Shown: in pieces, positions 1 to 10,107 of the stretch
How the letters are laid out: each line of letters opens with the position of its first letter
Numbering within the stretch: position 1 is the first letter of the stretch
NCBI GenBank assembly: GCA_023091735.1
Contig: JALKBU010000463.1
Span: 1-38,513 of the forward strand
Direction of reading: 5' to 3'
DNA from: Trichomonas tenax
Taxonomy: Eukaryota > Parabasalia > Trichomonadida > Trichomonadidae
DNA: 38,513 bases
The notes under the pieces: model-generated
What the model was told of the DNA's origin: nothing
What the model saw: the letters and a program-made list of their open reading frames with translations, nothing else
The model's database searches: none
Program-made: the position numbers and the translations under genes

Positions 1-2
1 TT

Positions 3-218
3 CATGCTTCGTTTTCTGATGCACGCAGAGGTTACATAGGTTTGAACGGTGATGCTTTTGATAGACCTTCGAAATTCTATGATCCCCCAACGAATGAATC
101 AAATTTTCAAATTCGTTTCACAACTGATGGCATTCATAACATCCTGCCCCGTTACTGTCATTTCATCGTCGAGCTATCATTCATTTACAATTACAAGAAC
201 TCACTGATCACAAAATGA
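3..218 (+). CDS. 3' end of an unidentified ORF cut by the left window edge
   Basis: An open frame runs from the left edge to a TGA at 216-218, giving the last 71 codons of a protein whose start lies outside the window. The readable part has motifs such as GYIGLNGDAFDR and FTTDGIHNILPRYCHF and no low-complexity sequence, so it looks like real coding sequence and not chance. I do not recognise the family. It sits directly beside the repeat block at 0.29-1.35 kb, so it could belong to a mobile element; large Maverick/Polinton elements are abundant in Trichomonas genomes. That placement is inference only. No function is assigned. Confidence 0.45.
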   Translation, partial: HASFSDARRGYIGLNGDAFDRPSKFYDPPTNESNFQIRFTTDGIHNILPRYCHFIVELSFIYNYKNSLITK

Positions 219-289
219 AACACACATGCGAACATTTGTTTTTAAAGTTTCATGAACACAGGCTCTTCACTTTGGTTCAACACGGCTCT

Positions 290-630
290 CAGCACATGCT
301 AAACACAAGTCCAACACATGCTAAACAGAGGCTAAACACAGTTCTCAACACATGCTAAACACAAGTCTCAAGCACGTGCTGAACCTTGTTTTTGAAGCTT
401 CATGAACGTTTGTTTGTTTATTTTTCTCAACACAGGGCTAAACACAGTTCTCAACACAGGCTGAACACAGGCTAAACACAGTTCTCAACACAGGGCTAAA
501 CACAGTTCTCAACACAGGCTGAACACAGGCTAAACACAGGCTCAAGCACAGGCTAAACACAGTTCTCAAGCACAGGCTAAACACAGGCTCAAGCACAGGC
601 TAAACACAGGCTCAAGCACAGGCTAAACAT
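290..630. repeat. Short tandem repeat array, CACAGGCTAAA type
   Basis: This is a low-complexity array of 10-13 nt modules of the form CTAAACACAGG, CTCAAGCACAGG and GTTCTCAACACAGG. It becomes most regular at about 530-626, where a 23-nt unit (CTAAACACAGG followed by CTCAAGCACAGG) is repeated. The plus strand is rich in C and A with few G. There are no unique spacers and no coding frame. The shared CACAG core links it to the second array at 799-1345. Confidence 0.85.
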
Positions 631-656
631 TTGTTTTTGTTTGTTTTCTTCACTGC

Positions 657-1290
657 GGACTGTCCAGGACAGTTTGGCACGGTCAAAATTCACTTCAGCC
701 GATATTTTTGTACGTTTTTAATATATACTTTTCAACTGTCCAGGGTGTCCACGGTCATAAAAAAGATTATAAAACAGTTGACAACATGACATTTGACAAC
801 AGCTCTAAACACATAAACAGACAAAACGTTTGAACCTCTTAAACACAGCTCTAAACACATAAACAGACAAAACGTTTGAACCTCTTAAACACAGCTCTAA
901 ACACATAAACAGACAAAACGTTTGAACCTCTTAAACACAGCTCTAACACAGCTCTAAACACTTGTTTGAACCTCTTAAACACAGCTCTAAATACAGCTCT
1001 CAACACTTGTTTGAACCTCTAAGCACAGCTTTCAACACAGCTCTCAACACTTGTTTGAACCTCTTAAACACGGCTCTAACACAGCTCTAAACACATAAAC
1101 AGACAAAACGTTTGAACCTCAAACACAGCTCTCAACACGGCTCTAACACGTGTTGTCAAAATGTCATGTTGTCACACTTTTTAAAACATTTTTAGGACCG
1201 TGGACACCCTAGGCACTCAGGACAACATATAAAAACACACCTTATTTATCGGTTGAAAGCAACGTCTAAAAACGTGTCCTGAGTCACATT
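657..1290. repeat. Imperfect inverted repeat enclosing a tandem array
   Basis: The left arm (about 657-800) and right arm (about 1150-1290) are imperfect reverse complements. Paired landmarks are GGGTGTCCACGGTC at 740-754 with GACCGTGGACACCC at 1197-1210, GACAACATGACATTTGACAAC at 780-800 with its complement near 1154-1174, and CAGCCGATATTTTT near 698 with the complement of TTATTTATCGGTTGAAAG near 1245. The interior (799-1150) is the 46-bp tandem array. The whole block would form a long foldback. I see no ORF in it. Confidence 0.75.
799..936. repeat. Three exact 46-bp tandem repeats with a degenerate continuation
   Basis: Units start at 799, 845 and 891, each 46 bp and identical as read. Each begins ACAGCTCTAAACACATAAAC and contains AAAACGTTTGAACCTCTTAAAC. 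A fourth, deleted copy starts at 937. Shortened or shuffled pieces of the unit continue to about 1135 and again at 1287-1345. Perfect identity of three copies beside decayed ones suggests recent local amplification or homogenisation. Confidence 0.9.
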
Positions 1291-1595
1291 TTGAACCTCT
1301 AAACACAGCTCTAAACAGCTCTAAGCACGGCTCTAAACACTCGTTTGTGCCACTTTGTCAAGACACAACTTCAAATCAAAACAAAACAAACGTTCGAAAT
1401 AATGCAAAACACAAAAACAAATCAAAATTTTTAAAATTAAAAATCTCAAAATTCAAATTTTTAAATTCTATTTTTGCCATTTTCAATTTTTAAATTTTAT
1501 TTTAAGCCACAATTGCTCAAACAAGCCTTCAAAAACACAAATTTCTTAAAATTGAAGCCCCAAAAACACAAAACACAGGCGAAACAGTGCACGGC

Positions 1596-1613
1596 GGCCA
1601 ACTTTAGTTGGCC
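1596..1613. repeat. Perfect 8-bp hairpin GGCCAACT/AGTTGGCC
   Basis: An 8-bp perfect inverted repeat with a 2-nt loop, GC-rich inside an AT- and A-rich stretch. It lies just right of the repeat block and just left of a short GC-richer segment (1590-1760) containing a GTGTGTGTGT run. No gene is associated. It could mark a mobile-element end or be a chance palindrome. Confidence 0.5.
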
Positions 1614-2177
1614 AGAGAGCACATTGTGTGTGTGTACCCCCGATCTCAGATCAGTTGCAATATCAGCACGAGCTTGTATTGCACGCGCTGAACGAACGCA
1701 CTCAGGCTTCTTAAACTCTCGCCAGAACCCACCTGGGTAGAGGAAGCGAGATGTTCTGCGCACTTGAAATAATGAGACATTGAAACTTGGCGGTAAAATT
1801 TGTGTTTTTAAGGAATTTTTTGGCGCAGGCGGGATTTATTGATAGAAACGTCTTTCTTATCGTATGGAGGTTAATTTATTCATATTATTAACGAGAAAGC
1901 TCCACCTCACATTTTGATTTTTTTAATGGAAATGTTTCGTGTCTCACTTTAGAAAAACAGCATTTTCTCGAAATTTACTCGATTAATCACCAATTTTTAT
2001 TTGGTAAATCAGTTGCATATATACCCATCAGTTGATATCGAAAAGGTCCCGAGAAATCTAATTATATATAAAGAAATTGTTTTCATTCAAATTTGAATGC
2101 TAAAAATTATATTTTTCACTTTTCTGGTTATTTTTTGAAAAAAATCACTTTTTAAAGTGGTGAAAATTTGTTGATTT

Positions 2178-2802
2178 TTATTCAGTCATTTGCTTAGCAA
2201 AAGCATCAGCAGCCTCAATTATTGAAATTAAGGTATATTTTGTATAACAAGAAGATTTCCATCTTCCAAGTTGTTTGATTTCACAATCCTTAACACCATG
2301 AATGGCGGCGCTGTGAGCTGCCCCTTTACGGAAACTGTGCGTACAAAAATTTCCGTAAATTTCGCAGTCAAAAAAATTTTCATTGATTTTTCTTCTGTAA
2401 TATTGATAATTACCATTTATCATATGTAGCATTTTGGTAAACAAAAACAAGTTTTCGTAAATCAGAATCGTAAACACCTTCTTTGGCCTTAGCAACTCCT
2501 AGAATTGCTAATTTTCTCATTGTAGCCAGGAAGAAGTTCCTAAAATTGTTTGTTTTTGTTATATCTGGCAAGTTTTCAACTGACATTTTGTTTCGAAGAG
2601 ATGCGAGAAGTAACTTTAAATATCCAATTGTTGTTGGTGGATGATTGATAACGTAAGCACGAAAGAACACGCGGAGAGATTTGTCTGTAGGGGACCAGGG
2701 ATCTTCGCTGTAATTCTTATCATCGCGAAGTGTGGTTACATAAGTGTTGTAAGCATACTTATATGTTTTTCTGATATTTTCGGATAAAGCCTCGGCCTCC
2801 AT
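2178..2802 (-). pseudogene. Broken tyrosine recombinase (Crypton/DIRS-like) gene with an internal deletion
   Basis: The 5' part (2802-2410, ATG at 2800-2802, 130 codons) is alpha-helical and looks like the SAM-like core-binding domain of tyrosine recombinases. It ends in the segment VYDSDLRKLVFVYQNATYDKW. The 3' part (read from about 2416 to 2178 in another frame) carries the second catalytic box, THSFRKGAAHSAA (H-x-x-R), followed by LGRWKSSCYTKYT, with the tyrosine that would form the DNA-protein bond. The segment that should hold the first catalytic arginine is missing at the join, probably about 150 residues. The HSFRKGAA...LGRWKS pattern is the one I associate with eukaryotic Crypton and DIRS recombinases. 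With a frame change and a missing catalytic block this cannot make an active enzyme. No terminal repeats were identified around it. Confidence 0.75.
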
Positions 2803-4571
2803 TTGTTTTGTTTAAAGATAGAGAGAGTCAGCATCAAGAACACTTATTTGGGAATTTTTTAAACTTTTGAATCACCACATTTAAAAAATAACTTTTTCAA
2901 AAAAATGGAAATGAAAAATATAATTTTTTGCGTTTCCCAATTTGAAAGTTAAAGAATGACATTATATCTTTGGTTAAATTCGAAGGTTTTATCACAAAAA
3001 AAATCATATAAAGGAACCATGGATCTTTTTGCTGATATTTTCCAATCAGTTTCGGGATTTAAGTTGTTCAGGTCATGAGAATGTATGCATTGTGATATCG
3101 AAGAACCTGCACAGAGATTCGCTGAGTTATTCATCTTGAACAAGTGCATATTATTGAAACAAATTTTTGAAAAATATTTTTGCAATTTAAATAATTTATT
3201 AAAAAACGAATTTATGCAAAAAAGAAATAATAAATTTTAATACATAATAGATACTGAATATAATTTTACCATTAAATAGGCAATTTTATTTATTCAATTT
3301 TCAAAAAAAGTCAGGAACAATGAATGAAATTTATTCTCATTAAAACAAACTAATTGGACTACTGATCATAGAAACAACATATAACGATTAAATATTTCAA
3401 CATTTTCAAAAAAGTGAAAAAAACATATTCATAAAATGAATTGATAAGCTGGTTATAGATATGATTATAAAGGTAGAAGTATTTACTCAAAGAAAAAGAA
3501 CAAAATTTTATAAAAACATTATGAATGAAATCTTAAATAGAGATATTGATAGTTTTATATCTGAAATTGAACCGAACTACTGTTGTAAATTACATGGATT
3601 TCTATAAACATGCATAAATCATCGCTAAATATGGAGATAATAATCGGATCTCAAAAACCCTCTGTAGCGGTCCTTAGCAAATTTGTGAGTGATCAGCGGA
3701 ATGTTAGTAGCAGCTTTGCGTAGAAGATGGAGCCAAAAATTGGCAAAATTTTGTGGTACAAATTTCGAATTTTAACATGTAGGTTTCAAGACGGGTTCCG
3801 ACGCCAGATACTCTTGTAGAAAGACACTGGTAACACCAAGGCTAGAAACCAACAAAGTTTAAAAATCGCAAGATCTTAGCAATGACTTTAGTCTAGAGCA
3901 CCTAAAGAGGTTCTATGATAAATTTGCTGAGTTACATTTTTGATTGTGCCATATAGAAAAGTCTAGTTTTGAATCCTCACCGAGACACCAAAACTAAACT
4001 TCGACCGAGGCCAAAAAAGTGAGATTTTTAATAACGTACATTCTGCCACAGGACCTTTAATTACAGAGTAATAATATAACAATTAACTTGAACTGAAGAA
4101 ATATATGATGTATATCTTCTAGGGAAGCTATACTGTAAAGAGAAGACATGCTTAATCATAGTGATAAAATATCAAATTCGAAAAAGAGAAGTGTATACCA
4201 AATGCGAACGAATATTTAAAGGTTTTGTTGGAAGTTTAAAAGAAATATTATAAGTAAAAATGATATAGCCAATGCGATTTTTTATTGAATTTGAAAATTC
4301 AAACAATAACAGGGTAAAAACTGATGGTTACGGAAATTTAAGCATGCCGCACTTTGCCAAAACGATGGTTTTACCTTCATTTACTGCCAGCATTGCAGTA
4401 TAAGCATGTCGCAGGACCTTTAATCAATTTTTAAAAATGTTGGCCTCCTTAATGGCTAACTCCGCTGCTTGTTTAAACGAACAACTAAACAATCAAAGAC
4501 TTTATAAAGCAACAATATTTTAAAATTTAGAAAATCAAAAAAAAAGAAACATTTTATTAAATCAAAAATTC
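2803..4571. other. Gene-free AT-rich stretch
   Basis: No convincing coding frame. A 78-codon minus-strand frame at 2949-3185 has no recognisable domain and unremarkable AT-rich composition, and is not called. The phrase CAGGACCTTTAAT occurs twice (4047-4059 and about 4411-4423) with similar flanks, hinting at an old duplicated fragment. Nothing else stands out. Confidence 0.6.
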
Positions 4572-5918
4572 TTACATTCCTAATAATCCCTTCAAAGCCG
4601 TCAGTTCCGCAGTAGAGTATTGCTTCTTCGCCTTCTTCATTTCAATGCCATTCTCCGACATCATCAGTGTCTGTCTCTCTTTGGCAGCTCTAAGTTTCCC
4701 GTCTTGTTGGTTCTGGAAAGTCTTCGTCTGCAAAGCTTTCTTGTTCAATGCGAGATATCTCGTTCTCGCGTCTATCTGTCTCGTGTGCTCTTCCATCTCT
4801 TGAGCTTCTTGGATCCTCTGCTTTCTCTTCTTTTCTAACTTCTTTTCAAGTTCAAGAAGTTTCTGCTCTTCTTCAGCTTCTTTGAGTGCATTTTCTTTCT
4901 CCAAGATTTCCTGTTTTTCCTTCTTCAAGCGCTCGTATTCCTCCTCCTTCTGCTCGCGCGTGCGCGTGACTTCGTTAAGCATCTCGATGAGTTTCTCTAT
5001 CTTTGCTTCTTTCGCCTTTCTGTGTTGCTCGATTTGTGCTTCGATTTTCGCGCGTTTTTCTTCAGCCTGGTTATCAATGAGCGCCTGTGCTTCTTCGTCT
5101 GTGAGTGCCGCGAGGAACTTTGTTTCTGTGATTTCGACTTTGCCCTTGAAAGCATCGCCGTGTCTGTTTGTGTGATTTTTAAGTTGATCTCTGATTTTTA
5201 TTGCGTTTTCTTTGATCTGTTTTGTCTCTTCCGCTCTCAGCTTGCTTGCGAGTTTGAGATCTTCGCGAACTTGTTTTCTAACTTCACGAGATTCCGCGAT
5301 TTTACGTTGCTTGACTTTTTCGACGTTAGACACAGGCAATAGATCTCTCTGGTTCTTCAAATCAATGATTTCTTGTCTTTCTTTCTCGATTTCGTCACGA
5401 ACTTTCGAAATTTCTTCGCTAAACGCAATTCTCATCTGTTTTCCGATTTCGAGTCTCTCTTGTATTGTTTTCTTCTTTGCCTTCATAGCTTTACGTCTGC
5501 AGTTGTTCAAATCCTCTCTTCTCGCTTGAATCGCAGCTTTTAATTCTTCTTCGTCTTTTTCGCACATTTCTTTCTGCCAAGCAAGGAATTCCTTTGGATC
5601 AGACTCCCGCGCGTCCTCCTCCTTCTTCTTGAGGCTCTTCATAATGTATAAATCGCGTTCTAAACAAGCATTCGTCGTCCTGAAGTCAACGGGATCGAAT
5701 TCAGGCGTTTTGTTTTCGTATTTCGGTATTGGATCCGGTATTTGTTGGTCCGGATGTGCTTTAGGTATTGCAAGCGTTTCGAAATATTCTTTTGCTTTGA
5801 TTGGTTCCGATTTTCGAGTCGTTGTGAATGTCTCCGCGATAAAAGTCGTCTTTGGGATCTCTGTTGGGTGTATTTTGACTTTCTTTCGATAAACAACGAA
5901 ATTATTCGACGAAGACAT
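4572..5918 (-). CDS. Coiled-coil protein resembling axonemal CFAP99
   Basis: This is a 448-residue, highly charged protein that is almost entirely coiled coil from about residue 85 onward, after a proline-containing N-terminus. The segment at about 107-120 (DPKEFLAWQKEMCEKDEEEL), followed by a basic helix, is similar to the part of cilia-and-flagella-associated protein 99 that I recall as EFLEWQKQMREKD. The C-terminus is again Lys/Glu/Gln-rich helix. The protein is shorter than vertebrate CFAP99 and seems to lack its N-terminal portion. The stop is followed within a few bases by AATAAAA. The start is the first ATG in an open frame, with a possible Initiator TCACTTT at 5947-5953. A flagellar role fits the organism and the CCDC40 gene later in the window. 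The coiled coil makes family assignment uncertain. Confidence 0.6.
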   Translation of the reverse strand: MSSSNNFVVYRKKVKIHPTEIPKTTFIAETFTTTRKSEPIKAKEYFETLAIPKAHPDQQIPDPIPKYENKTPEFDPVDFRTTNACLERDLYIMKSLKKKEEDARESDPKEFLAWQKEMCEKDEEELKAAIQARREDLNNCRRKAMKAKKKTIQERLEIGKQMRIAFSEEISKVRDEIEKERQEIIDLKNQRDLLPVSNVEKVKQRKIAESREVRKQVREDLKLASKLRAEETKQIKENAIKIRDQLKNHTNRHGDAFKGKVEITETKFLAALTDEEAQALIDNQAEEKRAKIEAQIEQHRKAKEAKIEKLIEMLNEVTRTREQKEEEYERLKKEKQEILEKENALKEAEEEQKLLELEKKLEKKRKQRIQEAQEMEEHTRQIDARTRYLALNKKALQTKTFQNQQDGKLRAAKERQTLMMSENGIEMKKAKKQYSTAELTALKGLLGM

Positions 5919-5946
5919 TGTTTTTTAAAAAACTACGTTATAATAA

Positions 5947-5953
5947 AAAGTGA
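5947..5953 (-). promoter_or_regulatory. Possible Initiator (TCACTTT) of the CFAP99-like gene
   Basis: Read on the minus strand the site is TCACTTTTT, matching the trichomonad Initiator TCA(+1)Y-T-(T/A). The presumed start A is at 5951, giving a 33-nt leader, longer than for the other genes here, so confidence is modest. Confidence 0.4.
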
Positions 5954-6017
5954 CAAAATCTAGATTTTCGAAAATTCACTTTTTTCTAGTTTTTTTGATT
6001 TGCTTTATAGCCTTTTG

Positions 6018-6400
6018 TAGTTCGAATATCGAAATTTTGTCCGAATTTGGTCATGTGCATCAGGTTTTTTTTCTTGTTTTAGCTGCAATTTTTTAATTGT
6101 CAATTATTTTATTTGATTTCATTGTTCAAATATCAAAGATTTGCCTGAAGTTGATAGTATACGTCATGTTGTTTGCTCATTCAGTTGCAATTTTAAATAT
6201 TTTATTTTGTTTCATTGTTCAAGCATCAAAGTCTTCCCCGAAGTTAGTCATGGGCACTAAGTTTTTTTCTTGTTTTAGTTGCTTTTTTAAAGTTTTAAAT
6301 ATTTTATTTTGCTTCACTGTTCAAGCATAGAAGATTTGTGTGAACCTGATCATGTATGTCAAGTTTTTTCTCGTTTTAGTTGCAATTTTAATCTTTGTTA
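6018..6400. repeat. Degenerate tandem repeat of about 93-103 bp
   Basis: About four diverged units share the core ATTGTTCAAGCATCAAAG, then a GAAGTTAGTCATG-like phrase, then TTTTTTCTTGTTTTAGTTGCAATTTT. Cores fall near 6018, 6121, 6214 and 6316. The block sits upstream of the CFAP99-like gene and downstream of the surface-protein pseudogene. There is no stable reading frame, so it looks like a noncoding array. Confidence 0.65.
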
Positions 6401-6491
6401 GATTTGATTAACTTTCAAGTTTTGAACCCTTTTCTTGACTTTAATTTCATTTTTGTAAAGGTATCTTTATTTTTGTGCATAATGCAATTGT

Positions 6492-7930
6492 TTAAACAAA
6501 ATAAGTTGCTTGAAAAAAAATGACGTTTTTAAGGGCAATTATGTGCTGCTGCTTTTTTATTGCGACTTCTTTTCTCTTCCTGCAGCAGCAACAGCAAATG
6601 ACAACAATGACGATGACTATGATGAGAACAACAGCTCTGATAATAACAAAACCAATAATATTAGACGATGTTGTTGCACTTGGAATTGGATCGATAAAGG
6701 TTTTGTTATTCCTTGGATCAAATGAGCCAGGATTTCGAAACTCATTATTCAGGTCCTCAGCAGTCATTGGGGTATCATGGTGCATGATACCCGGTAATCT
6801 GCCAAGAATTGGCGGAATTCGGAAGTTCTTGGATCGAGATGGACCTTCAAATTCATAAATCGATGGGTCATCATAAATACTATGCGAAAAATAATTTGCA
6901 GTACGAGCGAGAGAATTTTCACCGTATGTATGAATATACGTCTTCTCGAATTCATACCAAAAAGTGAAATCTGCACGATAATAGTCATCCAAATGTAATA
7001 CGACTCTTTCCAAATCATTGTTAATCATCATGATGTAGGGATAGACAGGATCACATGGCAATATATTTTGAACGAACTGGATGAAGCAATCTTTATCTGC
7101 ATCGCATTTCAATGCAAATATAGAAAATGGCATGTAATTAGGATTTCTATAATCATATTTTGAATGGCATGACATTAGACAAAGATAATTCATATTTCGA
7201 AAGGATAAACTTCTCATTTGATCCCAAAAACATTTCCTTAACTCCGCAGAACGTTTGCCCCTGTGGTATTATAATATTGCTCAATCCAAACATAGGTTCT
7301 ATGATGTAAACATCGCATTTACCAACGGCATCATTCAATAACTCAGGATATGCAAATAAAGGAACGGAACTTTTGACCGATAAGCTACTGATTGAAGTGT
7401 GAGGTACATCCTTGAGAATAAATACTCTATCATAGTTCTCGATTTTTCCTGATAATTTAATTGATACATTTTTATCTACCTAATATGAAATAGTGATTAG
7501 CTTCAATTTTTTGTCAAACTTCTTAGCTTCACCTGCATTTAAAGTTATTTCTTCCTCGATATCCTTCCCTGTATCCGATTCAACAGCATTAATTCTGAAA
7601 TCGAGGCTTTCATTTGAATAAATCGTAAGATCTGATACATCTGAAACAATGTTGTGATAAAAATAGAATAAACTATGTTTGTATGTGATAAAAAACTTAT
7701 GAAGTCCATAATTGATCAATGAATCTTGGATAAAACTGAAACCTATTTTCATGAAAGAGTATTGGCATTCTTCTTCAAGGCACTTCAGTCTATATGGCCT
7801 AGAGAAATAAAAGTCTTCTGAATACTCTTTAGTAATGGTGATATCTATTCGATCTTGTACCAATGATTTGTTTTTCGTGAAAATTGCATATAATAATGGT
7901 AATTCGACCTCCTTCTTTTGCTTTAGAGTG
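6492..7930 (-). pseudogene. Decayed gene for a single-pass surface protein (copy 1)
   Basis: Three minus-strand segments together describe one gene. Codons from about 7930 to 7480 end at an in-frame stop. The same frame resumes after the stop and runs to about 7200. A frame change near 7200 then leads into the segment that ends at 6492. No ATG precedes the first segment, whose upstream frame closes with TGA. The last segment has an ectodomain with cysteines followed by a hydrophobic helix (about VLIIVIVIVVICCCCC) and a basic RKRKE tail. This is the usual layout of trichomonad surface proteins, with a large outer part, one C-terminal membrane span and a short cytosolic tail. I do not recognise the ectodomain family. 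A shorter paralogue of its 3' end lies at 8899-9128. At least two disablements make it a pseudogene unless they are sequence errors. Confidence 0.7.
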
Positions 7931-8898
7931 AATGATCAATATCGCTTGTTAAAGAGGTTTTCATCGACAGAAGTGACAAGGATAGATGAGCCAGCATCAA
8001 AAATAATTTTGGAAAAAAATGTTCGACTTGTTAACCATTTAAAAAATTGTAAATATAATGTACTAATGGGAATAAATATATCCCATATGTTTGCGCGGAA
8101 AAAAAAATGTACGACAATTTGGAAAATGTTTGATAACTTTAATTATCGAATCATATGATTATTTCTCTTCTAAAGCGATAAGTTTTGAATTGAAAATTTT
8201 TGCTATTTAACAATATATGATTGGTAATGCGTACCAGCATTGAATCTCATTGATTGCGAATTTCATCTCTGAACAATTTGATACCAGAAATTGAATTATC
8301 TTTTAATGTTATTAAGTTGAATTCCACATTCATTATGTTCGAAAATGCATCAAGATGTTATTGGAAATGCGAACTTTTATTCGTTTTATCAACATTACAA
8401 ATTCCACAAATATTGATGCGATAACTCAAATTCTTCGATTGCTAGATATATAAATATCGATTCTGCAGTTTGTGTGATATATCATAGAAAGATCCTGTTT
8501 ATACATTGATATAAGAAAAATTGCAAATTTTTGACAAAAGCTTCTCCATGAATATCTACAGTCATAACATTATTTGGAATCATATCTGTTTAGTGTAATT
8601 GCGAACGCATACTTTGTATATTATTTATTTGTATATTGAACGGGTTTTTGTCTACATCATCATTTTCGATAAACTAAATGAGGACAAAGAATTTCATTGA
8701 TCATCTCTTTCTCTGTCGATTTTGGATCCTGGTTTGCCACAAATTTGAAAGTGAGTCTATTTCTTCACGAGAATATGTTAAGCAGAGAAGCGTGCGAATG
8801 CTTGTGTTGTTTATGTTTCAAATTTATAAAATATTTTGATATATAGTAAATGATGTTTAAAAATAAGTTACTTGAAATAATGACGTTTTTAAGGGGAA
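7931..8898. other. Gene-free stretch between the two surface-protein relics
   Basis: AT-rich with stops in all frames at short intervals. A plus-strand frame at 7835-8158 overlaps the pseudogene and has no recognisable content. No promoter, repeat or RNA gene was recognised. Confidence 0.5.
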
Positions 8899-9128
8899 TT
8901 ATTTGCTGCTGCTGCTTTTTTCTTGCGACTTCTTTTCTTTTCTCTTCTTGCAGCACCAACAGCAAACGACAACAATGACGATGATTATGATGAGAACAAC
9001 GGCTCCGATAGCAACACCTATAGCAATATCAACCCATTCACCATGACTTTCATCGATATAGGCTTTTTCTATAATCAAATGAACTAGGATTTAGATACTC
9101 ATTATAGAGGTCTTCGGCAGTCATTTTG
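8899..9128 (-). pseudogene. Truncated paralogue of the surface-protein 3' end (copy 2)
   Basis: The stop is at 8899-8901. Reading upstream gives a basic Lys/Ser tail, then a membrane helix (AIGVAIGAVVLIIIIVIVVV) and a CCWCCKKRK juxtamembrane motif. Compared with copy 1 (6513-6780) the DNA is clearly homologous over about 250 bp, but the helix here keeps the GVAIGAVV form that looks ancestral. Farther upstream the homologous ectodomain codons (EYLNPSSFDYRK, compare EFRNPGSFDPRN in copy 1) lie in a different frame, so there is a one-base frameshift near 9060. Homology fades before 9140 and no N-terminal part remains. Confidence 0.8.
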
Positions 9129-10107
9129 CGTTCGATCAAAATCATAATATAATCGCATGAGTTGATGCTTTATGGCTTTTAGTATGTTTGTGCAGATGCA
9201 ATGGTCACGCAGAACAGTGTTTAACTGTCTGATGTGTTGAAATGATCCGACGAGTGACTTTTGGACCTGTAGGTGCTGCATCCGGACTGCAGATATTCAG
9301 GCAGACCTAAGCGGTATAGTTGGAACTGATTATGTGTGTTTTCCATTTTTAAGAAAATCAATAAAAAGGTGTTTGAGTGATGAAACATAACTAAATTACT
9401 ATCACTCTTGTATTTATATCATCAGCATTGCAGAAAAGAAAGTCGAATTGCTTCATAATGTCAATATCGATATTATTAACGAAAACATTTCCGAAACTCT
9501 TGTAATTTGGAGGTTAACATATATCTGCATAGCGTAGTCAGCGAGTTTTGATTATTTTTCTTTGTCTATGTCTTTTTCAAAGTAAAATATTGACTTGTTA
9601 AATTAAATAACGAGATTGTGTTAGGATCTATCACTATGACGCGAATCACCCATGAAAAATCTTACACTTGAGTCCTCCCTCGCCAACAAGAAGAAGATTC
9701 GAATCATTGCGGAAAAAATGAAAAATAATGTTTTATCACAAAAAAATCATAGCTAATATCCATGAATATCATAAATATTATATTAAAACTACGTTTTATT
9801 TTTCGATTGAAAAAACAGACAAATTTAATAAATTTTAACTTAAAAATTATATTTTTGTCTTTCAAAAATTATTATTTCGAAAATTAATCTCAATGAATGT
9901 TATCAAAAATAGATTTTATGTTATATTATGTAATGATTTATGTAAAAAAATTAGATTTGAGTTTTTCATTTAATATTATTTGTAATCAGCTCTTTAAATT
10001 AAGAACTTCAACAAATCTATTTATGGGCGAAATGGTAATGCATTAGAATTTAGATAATTTAGATAAATATTGTAAATTTTTTTTGAGAACAGTATAAAAC
10101 AACAAAT
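9129..10107. other. Gene-free stretch
   Basis: No coding region is supported. A small GC-richer island at about 9200-9330 is open for about 30 codons on the minus strand between stops and may be a protein-coding fossil. I could not name it. The remainder is AT-rich. Confidence 0.45.

Noticed and set aside
930..1150. CTAACACAG words resembling the trichomonad intron 3' motif ACTAACACACAG
   Set aside because: They are part of the tandem repeats. No GTAYGT donor sits at a suitable distance and no coding sequence flanks them.
290..1345. Repeat block considered as a CRISPR array
   Set aside because: Units are contiguous without unique spacers of uniform length, and the window is clearly eukaryotic.
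1474..1763. 88-codon open frames on both strands
   Set aside because: The frames mirror each other in low-complexity A-rich DNA, have no domain and no promoter, and are explained by chance.
2949..3185. 78-codon minus-strand frame
   Set aside because: No recognisable domain, no Initiator, and composition like the surrounding noncoding DNA.
7835..8158. 107-codon plus-strand frame
   Set aside because: It overlaps the surface-protein pseudogene in antisense, is low-complexity at the 3' end and has no family match.
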